Source of the DNA: Agelas oroides
Lineage: Eukaryota > Porifera > Demospongiae > Agelasida > Agelasidae
Assembly: GCA_949130485.1 (NCBI GenBank)
Contig: OX422191.1
Coordinates: 8,371,754-8,435,753 of the forward strand
Direction: 5' to 3'
Length of the DNA: 64,000 bases
The notes below the pieces were generated by a model. It was not told the DNA's origin. It worked only from the letters and a program-made list of their open reading frames with translations, and did no database searches. Positions 56,834-64,000 of this stretch are shown here, piece by piece. The stretch's first letter is position 1. The number at the start of each line of letters is the position of its first letter. The position numbers and the translations under genes are program-made.

Positions 56834-58874
56834 GCGGGTGAAGAAGATTTCCGTTCTTTCCCGTAGAAGTTTGCATGGTTTGAGACTGATACTGTGCTGT
56901 GCAGCTGTTGGGCAGCCATCTAGTACGATCAAAATTGACCCCTCCCCCATTTCAACTCGATTGACGTTTGTGACAGGTGAAACGTCCTTCTTTAGACTTT
57001 ACAGCAGTGTAAGCTGAGGTTAGTGAAGTGGTCTATTTCATTAGCAAATTTAGTGGGAGGTGACCCACTGAATGTGGAACTACTGAGTCTAGTACAGTAA
57101 CTACGTAGGTAGTAGTTAGTGCAGTTTACCTTTTCAGAAATTCAACCTCACAAGTCTGGTATATTCTTTAAATGCAAATTATGCTGGCATGGAAAATGCA
57201 GCAGGTCCAACTTCACAGTGCCTTTCCAGGCAGTGCTACCTGCATAGGAGGAAGGCATGGGGGGCACTTTAATGCTAACATTGTAGCACACCCACATAGT
57301 CAAGTGCTAGCATTTGATACTTGCTATATACATTGTGATGAAGATGGATTGATTTGCAAGGCAAGAGCAGAAGGCACATTACTTATTAGCTATACATGCT
57401 ACTCTTGTACCCTTGCTCTTTAAGCAAAATTTTTATATACAAAAAAAAAAAAAAAAGGCCCAAACATTCATACAGTACATGGATATTAATTGTTGTGCTT
57501 GCATAGCCCTCACACCCAGGCCTTGTACTAGCTTGGTGGGGGTGGGGGGGTAGGGGGTGGGGTAGGTCGGCCATGGAGTGTGTAGTATAACAAATATAGC
57601 AGTGATATACTGATGTTATCGTTTAAATGTCTTTATTAGCTGTTTTATAGCATGCTTATAACTAGGGTTTAAGCCTATTTTTTATAACTGCCTTTTTTCA
57701 CAGTGCTAGAAGTACAGACACCAAAGCGGAACATACCTTTAGTTTCGTAGTCCCCAGAGGACTTGACTTAATTTACTGACCATGCTTAACTACAACTGGC
57801 CTGCTCAGTTACTGTTTGCTAGTCTCGCAAGCCATACCGGCCTAGCGCGGATCGCTTCCAGTATGCGTACTACTGAAAGCCACACTGGGGTTTATTGGGT
57901 TGACTGCCAAGTACTGAGTAGGCAGTGACTTTCATAACCCGTAATAATGCACACTATCAGATGACCAGTCAGCTATGCATACATGTACATGTGCATGCGC
58001 TACAAATAGCCCCCAGCCAATGGAGATGGTTTCCAGTTCCAGTAGCTCAGCAAGCGATGATGATTATGATGAAACTCTTCTCAAGAAGCTCTGCGTGCTT
58101 CTCTGTATGCCTCAGAATGCACCAGAATATATCCCAAATTTCCTAGGGGAGCATCCCCCCAGACCCCCCTAGAGTTACAGGGTGGACATGTTCTCTACTT
58201 CAGCTAATAAGTTTGCCCCTCCCTCCCCAAGATAAAAAGAGTTAGGTACAGCCCTGCACTCTAAGCTGTCACCTATAAGGTATTTAATTTTGGGCTTAAA
58301 AACAAAAGAATACCCCAGAATGAGCTAGCTGAGACAGTAGCCTTGGTATCAAACCATAACAGCTGCAAAAATGATAAAATCCAAGTTCATTTGACCTAAA
58401 TTGATTGCCATAGTCAGGTCTTGGCCTAACTTCCACCTTAAGTTTGGTATGGTAGGAAATTTTCACAAGCATAAATTTTTGTGAATCCACCACAAACATG
58501 CTAACAAAAAAGGTTATTTTCCTCCCATTATTTTCAACAAACTGTGCTATTTCATTTGCTGAAGTTTTGTTCTCCTTTGGTGGTCCAAACCAAACTGAGT
58601 GCAATATTCATGTTTGTGAATATTCATTCAGCATTCATTTGTTTGTGCCACACAAGAAGTACATAGAACTGAGGCTATATTCATACCCTAAAAGATGAAC
58701 TGCTATTCTGGGCTTCTTGGAACCTTGGATAGACAAATGCTGTATTAAATTTTACATCTAAAGTCAAACTACTGGTTTAGTATAGTACATTATCGTGTTT
58801 GCAACAATTTTTACTTGAGTCAGTGCGTGATAATAGCCACTTTCCAAGTTTTGATGTCATCTTTGTTTCCACAG

Positions 58875-61800
58875 CAGCACACCAGACCAGAGAATGAGTG
58901 ACAGAGTGCCACGAAGACAGGTATATTGTTGTGTTGTGAGGGAATACAGATTGGATAAGATCAGTGCTGCAAAACAAGGGATTAATGATATGAATACACT
59001 AAGAACACTGATTACCTACTCTAGATCTTCATTAGTATGATGAATGTTGATCAGTATAATAACGAAGTTGCATAATAATGTTGTTTCACTTGTTTATCTT
59101 CTTTCCCCACATGCTACTTGGTGAACTTGTGTATTCACTCCAACTCAGCCGGTAAGTTCACTATTAGAATCATATACTTCCATATTGTCTGAAAATTCGA
59201 TCCACAAGCTAGATTTGTAAAGTTTAGTGACCAACTCTCCCTTCACCCATTCCCACAAACTCTGACACATGCATCCATTAAGACAGGTACCTTTCCCTAT
59301 TTATTCCTGTCCTCCCCTTTCCAATCTCCCTTTCACTCTCCCCTCCGCTACTCGATCTGCCCTCTCCTCTCTCCTAACCTCATTATGGCCCCACTGTCAC
59401 AAGAGATTACAATACCACCCATTGATAAGCAAACAAGCTTGATACGTCATATTACTTTGAGCATGGTAACACACAACTAGTATGTAGTAACCATTTGAAG
59501 GTGCAAACTTGAACGTGGCAGTTTTAGCTGGTGATGTCACAATGTAGACCTTCCTGTGTATAATTTCTGTGAGGAGGTTACATAATAATGTTGTTTCACT
59601 TGTTTATCTTATTTCCCAACATGCTACACGGTGAACTTGACGTGTGTTCACTCCAACTCAGCCGGTAAGTTGACTATTAGAATGATAACATGTACATATT
59701 GTCTTACAATGCCATACATATTATAATACATGCTAAGATATTGTCACACACAACATCCGTTTTGGCAAATACTTCCCCTCTCCTTTCTCCTCTCCTTCCC
59801 CTCCCTCCTCCCTCTTCCCCAACTGTTGGTTTACTTTGGGCGCAGTAACACACAACTGGTGTGTGTGACAAACAGTGGCATGTGCAAAAAAAAGCATGCA
59901 GGCTTTTGCTTGCATTGTTTTTTTTTTTGTTTTTTTTTTGTTTTTTTTTTGTTTTTTTTTCTATAATAATTCTGCCACCAGGCAAGGATATACACAATAG
60001 CATTAATGCTAATACGAGGTGCACATCCGTACTAACTAAATAAATGGTTCTATTTCAGAGTCTGTGACCTAGTTCGAGAAGAAACAGGACTGGGAATCAC
60101 AGGAGTCCATTTTACATTCCGACTACTAAGCCCAAACCTCATCTTGAGCCCTGGCATGCCATCTCGTATTTGGTACTCAAGTTGCTTAGCCTTTCGTACA
60201 CAGGACTCAAGCTCTTCTTCACTAGATTCAGCGTTGGTAGACCTGGTTGGAGTCATCTTCCGTATCTGCATTGTTGTATTGTAGACCTTCATATGATAAG
60301 CGTATGATGATGATGCGATTTTATTGTGGAGGGAGAAGGAAGAGTGTGTAACTGCCAAAAATTCAAAACCGGTGTATTAAATTGACAGATACCTTTCCCT
60401 ATTCATTCCTGTCCTCCCCTTTCCCATCTTCCTTTCACTCTCACCTCCGCTAACTCCCCATTTTCCCCTTCCCCCAAACTCTGACAGCGCATTCATATAG
60501 ACAGGTACCTTTCCTTATTCCTTCCCTTTCCCATCTCCCTTTCACTCTCCCCTCCGCTACTCTGCCCTCTTCTTTCTCACAACCCCTTTCTGAGATTTTA
60601 TGGCCCCACTGTCACAAGAGATTACAATACCACCCATTGATAAGCAAACAAGCTTGATACGTCATATTACTTTGAGCATGGTAACACACAAGTAGTATGT
60701 AGTAACCATTTGAAGGTGCAAACTTGAACATGGCAGCCTTTAGCTGGTGATGTCACAATGTAGACCTTCCTGTGTATAATTTCTGTGATGAGGTTACATA
60801 ATAATGTTGTTTCACTTGTTTATCTTCTTTCCCCACATGCTACACGATAAACTTGTGTGTTCACTCCAACTCAGCCGGTAAGTTGACTATTAGAATGATA
60901 CATGTGCACATTGTCCGAAATTCGACACACAAGCTAGATATGCAAAGTTTATTGATCAACTCCCCATTCTACCCTTCCCCCAAACTCTGACACATGCATC
61001 TATAAAGACAGGTACCTTTCCCCGGTTCATTCCTGTCCTCCCCTTTCCAATCTCCCTTTCACTCTCCCCTCCGCTACTCCGCCCTCTTCTTTCTCACAAC
61101 CCCTTTCTGAGATTTTATGGCCCCACTGTCACAAGAGATTACAATACCACCCATATAAGCAAAGAAGCTTGATACGTCATATTACTCTGAGCATGGTAAC
61201 ACACAAGTAGTATGTACCAACCATTTGCATGTGCAAACTTGAACATGGCAGTTTTAGCTGGTGATGTCACAATGTAGACCTTCCTGTGTATAATTTCTGT
61301 GATGAGGTTACATAATAATGTTGTTTCACTTGTTTATCTTTTTTCCCGACATGCCACATGGTGAACTTGTGTGTTCACTCCAACTCAGTGGGTAAGTTGA
61401 CTATTAGAATGATACATGAGCACATTGTCCGAAATTCGACACACAAGCTAGATATGCAAAGTTTATTGATCAACTCCCCCTTAACCCCTTTCCCCGCAAA
61501 CTCTGACACATGCATCTATAAACACAGGTACCTTTCCCCGGTTCATTCCTGTCCTCCCCTTTCCAATCTCCCTTTCACTCTCCCCTCCGCTACTCCGCCC
61601 TCTTCTTTCTCCCAAGCCTTTTCTGAGATTTTATGGCCCCACTGTCATAGAGATTAGAATACCATCCATATAAGCAAACAAGCTTGATACGTCATATTAC
61701 GTGAGCATGGTAACACACAACTAGTATGTACTAACCGTTTGCATGTGCAAACTTGAACATGGCAGTTTCAGCTGGTGATGTCACAATGTAGACCTTCCTG

Positions 61801-64000
61801 TGTATAATTTCTGTGATGAGGTAACATAATAATGTTGTTTCACTTGTTTATCTTCTTTCCCGACATGCTACACGGTGAACTTGTGTGTTCACTCCTACTC
61901 AGATGGTAAGTTGACTATTAGAATGATACATGTGCACATTGTCCGAAATTCGACACACAAGCTAGATATGCAAAGTTTATTGATCAACTCCCCCTTCACC
62001 CCTTTCCCCGCAAACTCTGACACATGCATCTATAAAGACAGGTACCTTTCCCCGGTTCATTCCTGTCCTCCCCTTTCCAATCTCCCTTTCACTCTCCCCT
62101 CCACTACTCTCCTAACTCCTTTCTGAGATTTTATGGCCCCACTGTCACAAGAGATTACAATACCACCCATTAATAGGCAAACAAGCTTGATACGTCATAT
62201 TACTCTGAGCATGGTAACACACAAGTAGTATGTAGTAACCATTTGAAGGTGCAAACTTGAACATGGCAGCCTTTAGCTGGTGATGTCACAATGTAGACCT
62301 TCCTGTGTATAATTTCTGTGATGAGGTTACATAATAATGTTGTTTCACTTGTTTATCTTCTTTCCCCACATGCTACACGGTGAACTTGTGTGTTCACTCC
62401 TACTCAGCGGGTAAGTTGACTATTAGAATGATACATGTGCACATTGTCCGAAATTCGACACACAAGCTAGATATGCAAAGTTTATTGATCAACTCCCCCT
62501 TCACCCCTTTCCCCGCAAACTCTGACACATGCATCTATAAAGACAGGTACCTTTCCCCGGTTCATTCCTGTCCTCCCCATTCCAATCTCCCTTTCACTCT
62601 CCCCTCCACTACTCTCTCCTAACTCCTTTCTGAGATTTTATGGCCCCACTGTCACAAGAGATTACAATACCACCCATTAATAGGCAAACAAGTTTGATAC
62701 GTCATATTACTCTGAGCATGGTAACACACAAGTAGTATGTAGTAACCAACTGCATGTGCAAACTTGAACATGGCAGCCTTTAGCTGGTGATGTCACAATG
62801 TAGACCTTCCTGTGTATAATTTCTGTGATGACGTTACATAATAATGTTGTTTCACTTGTTTATCTTCTTTCCCCACATGCTACACGGTGAACTTGTGTGT
62901 TCACTCCTACTCAGGAGGTAAGTTGACTATTAGAATGATACATGTGCACATGTCTGAAATTCAATACACAATTAAGATAGATATGTAAAGTTTAGCTAAC
63001 TCCCCATTCTCCCCTTCCCCCAAACTCTGACAGCCGCATTGATATAGACAGGTACCTTTCCTTATTTGTTCCTGTCCTTCCCTTTCCAATCTCCCTTTCA
63101 CTCTCCCCTGCGCTACTCTGCCCTCTTCTTTCTCACAACCCCTTTCTGAGATTTTATGGCCCCACTGTCACAAGAGATTACAATACCACCCATTGATAAG
63201 CAAACAAGCTTGATACGTCATATTACTTTGAGCATGGTAACACACAAGTAGTATGTAGTAACCATTTGAAGGTGCAAACTTGAACATGGCAGCCTTTAGC
63301 TTGTGATGTCACAATGTAGACCTTCCTGTGTATAATTTCTGTGATGAGGTTACATAATAATGTTGTTTCACTTGTTTATCTTATTTCCCCCACATGCTAC
63401 ACGGTGAACTTGTGTGTTCACTCCTACTCAGTTTGTAAGTTGACTATTAGAATGATACATGTGCACATTGTCCGAAATTCGACACACAAGCTAGATATGC
63501 AAAGTTTATTGATCAACTCCCCATTCTACCCTTCCCCCAAACTCTGACACATGCATCTATAAAGACAGGTACCTTTCCCCGGTTCATTCCTGTCCTCCCC
63601 TTTCCAATCTCCCTTTCACTCTCCCCTCCGCTACTCCGCCCTCTTCTTTCTCACAACCCCTTTCTGAGATTTTATGGCCCCACTGTCACAAGAGATTACA
63701 ATACCACCCATATAAGCAAAGAAGCTTGATACGTCATATTACTCTGAGCATGGTAACACACAAGTAGTATGTACCAACCATTTGCATGTGCAAACTTGAA
63801 CATGGCAGTTTTAGCTGGTGATGTCACAATGTAGACCTTCCTGTGTATAATTTCTGTGATGAGGTTACATAATAATGTTGTTTCACTTGTTTATCTTTTT
63901 TCCCGACATGCCACATGGTGAACTTGTGTGTTCACTCCAACTCAGTGGGTAAGTTGACTATTAGAATGATACATGAGCACATTGTCCGAAATTCGACACA
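58875..64000 (+). CDS. Putative gene with an array of 3-nt micro-exons, partial at 3' end
   Basis: The first exon 58875-58920 follows TTTCCACAG and ends CAG|GTATAT. It holds ATG at 58894 and nine codons (MSDRVPRRQ), phase 0. Then come nine sites where a pyrimidine-rich 3' splice site (CACTCC(A/T)ACTCAG) and a consensus 5' splice site (GTAAGTTGAC) are exactly 3 nt apart: 59149-59151 CCG, 59662-59664 CCG, 60875-60877 CCG, 61389-61391 TGG, 61903-61905 ATG, 62408-62410 CGG, 62915-62917 GAG, 63432-63434 TTT, 63946-63948 TGG. Each would add one codon in phase. The flanking introns are tandem copies of about 510 bp. Precedent: micro-exon genes of schistosomes and 3-nt neural micro-exons of vertebrates. 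Expression and protein are unknown; the gene continues beyond the window. The exon call is inference from splice signals and the variation pattern. Confidence 0.45.
59070..64000 (+). repeat. Tandem array of about 505-517-bp units, higher-order organised
   Basis: Starts of GTAAGT in successive units: 59152, 59665, 60878, 61392, 61906, 62411, 62918, 63435, 63949. Spacings are 513, 1213 (one unit with an insertion of about 700 bp), 514, 514, 505, 507, 517 and 514. Shared blocks include GACAGGTACCTTTCC, AAGCTTGATACGTCATATTA, CTGGTGATGTCACAATGTAG and TAATAATGTTGTTTCACTTG. The first partial unit starts near 59070 inside the intron that follows the exon at 58875, and the array runs past the window end. 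The units from 60878 and from 63435 appear essentially identical through the following junction, giving a 2557-bp five-unit period. Confidence 0.93.
60050..60256 (-). CDS. Small ORF inserted in one repeat unit, unknown function
   Basis: A 68-codon minus-strand ORF from MTPTRSTNAESSEEELESC to VSSRTRSQTLK, with a charged helical-looking middle (CVRKAKQLEYQIRDGMPG). It lies in the unit with an extra 700 bp (about 59700-60385). Downstream on the minus strand is an A-rich stretch with C interruptions (59918-59960 on the +), which could be a retroposition tail. A possible acceptor (CAACAATGCAG) precedes ATACGGAAGATG, so it may be a last exon copied here. The + strand frame is also open but stops at once in the phase the micro-exons would require. 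Not a family I recognise. Confidence 0.3.
   Translation of the reverse strand: MTPTRSTNAESSEEELESCVRKAKQLEYQIRDGMPGLKMRFGLSSRNVKWTPVIPSPVSSRTRSQTLK

Larger units (their letters stand above)
55604..58874. other. Intergenic region between CFAP206 and the micro-exon array gene
   Basis: Contains a degraded CACTGTAAAA MITE (55668-56089), a 65-bp fold-back (56769-56833), a half TAGTCTCG end near 57820 and a G-rich run near 57535-57570. A 50-codon ORF at 58021-58173 (Ser/Asp-rich start) could be a transposon or gene fragment, but nothing supports it. No convincing gene. Confidence 0.5.

Noticed and set aside
57172..57423. 83-codon ORF on the + strand
   Set aside because: No homology, no splice context and no conservation available; indistinguishable from chance.
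58021..58173. 50-codon Ser/Asp-rich ORF
   Set aside because: No splice sites join it in frame to the exon at 58875 and no family is recognised; it could be a transposon fragment.
61358..63547. Repeated ORFs of 68-99 codons in the tandem units
   Set aside because: Each ORF runs across the splice-signal pair, contains frame-changing indels between units and has a composition typical of non-coding sequence.
59000..64000. CRISPR array interpretation of the regular repeats
   Set aside because: Units are about 510 bp with only 3 variable bases, there are no spacers of CRISPR size and the context is an animal genome.

Overview
This window is eukaryotic and almost certainly animal. It has spliced genes with GT/AG introns of 0.1-2.5 kb, an intronless class C GPCR, the axonemal gene CFAP206 with an RFX X-box, dense microsatellites and many short non-autonomous DNA transposons. 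The combination of glutamate-receptor-like class C GPCRs with Pmp/GGAIY-type beta-helix membrane proteins points to an early-branching metazoan, most likely a demosponge. That assignment is inference; no species can be named from the sequence.

Layout. (1) Positions 1-24297 are a tandem segmental duplication of a convergent gene pair: a + strand secreted-type beta-helix (GGAIY/FNGT repeat) multi-pass membrane protein and a - strand class C GPCR. Copy A (about 1-10678) is decayed: its beta-helix gene has a 2-nt frameshift, and its GPCR has a 1-nt frameshift and lacks its 5' end. The GPCR break is fused at about 10678 to the 3' end of a third, diverged beta-helix gene (10679-11021). Copy B (11675-24297) has an intact 931-aa GPCR, but its beta-helix gene carries a 606-bp piggyBac-type MITE flanked by TTAA. 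(2) 25646-35104 (+) is a 14-exon gene for an 842-aa single-pass membrane protein. It has three copies of an unrecognised two-exon module, two Cys-rich modules and a PPxY tail. (3) 35542-41854 (-) is a 9-exon, 628-aa MFS transporter (MFSD8-like), convergent with gene 2. (4) 44329-55603 (+) is a complete 17-exon CFAP206 (628 aa). Microsatellites abut many of its splice sites, and an RFX X-box lies 14 nt before the ATG. (5) 58875-64000 (+) starts with a short exon (ATG plus nine codons, ending CAG|GT). It is followed by a tandem array of about 510-bp units that runs off the window. Each unit has a conserved 3' splice site (ctcag) and 5' splice site (gtaagt) separated by exactly three bases, and these three bases vary from unit to unit while the surrounding repeat hardly varies. 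This looks like an array of single-codon micro-exons and is the most unusual feature here.

Mobile DNA. There is a family of fold-back elements ending TAGYCTCG...CGAGRCTA with 9-bp target duplications (57 bp to 644 bp), a 255-bp MITE with an 8-bp duplication, CACTGTAAAA-ended MITEs with a TA duplication, a piggyBac-type MITE and several palindromic repeats.

How genes relate. The beta-helix protein and the GPCR are duplicated as a unit, which suggests shared surface or sensory biology (inference). The other genes are unrelated neighbours. Exon boundaries below were placed by eye from GT/AG sites, reading phase and paralogue or family similarity; every model given closes in frame.
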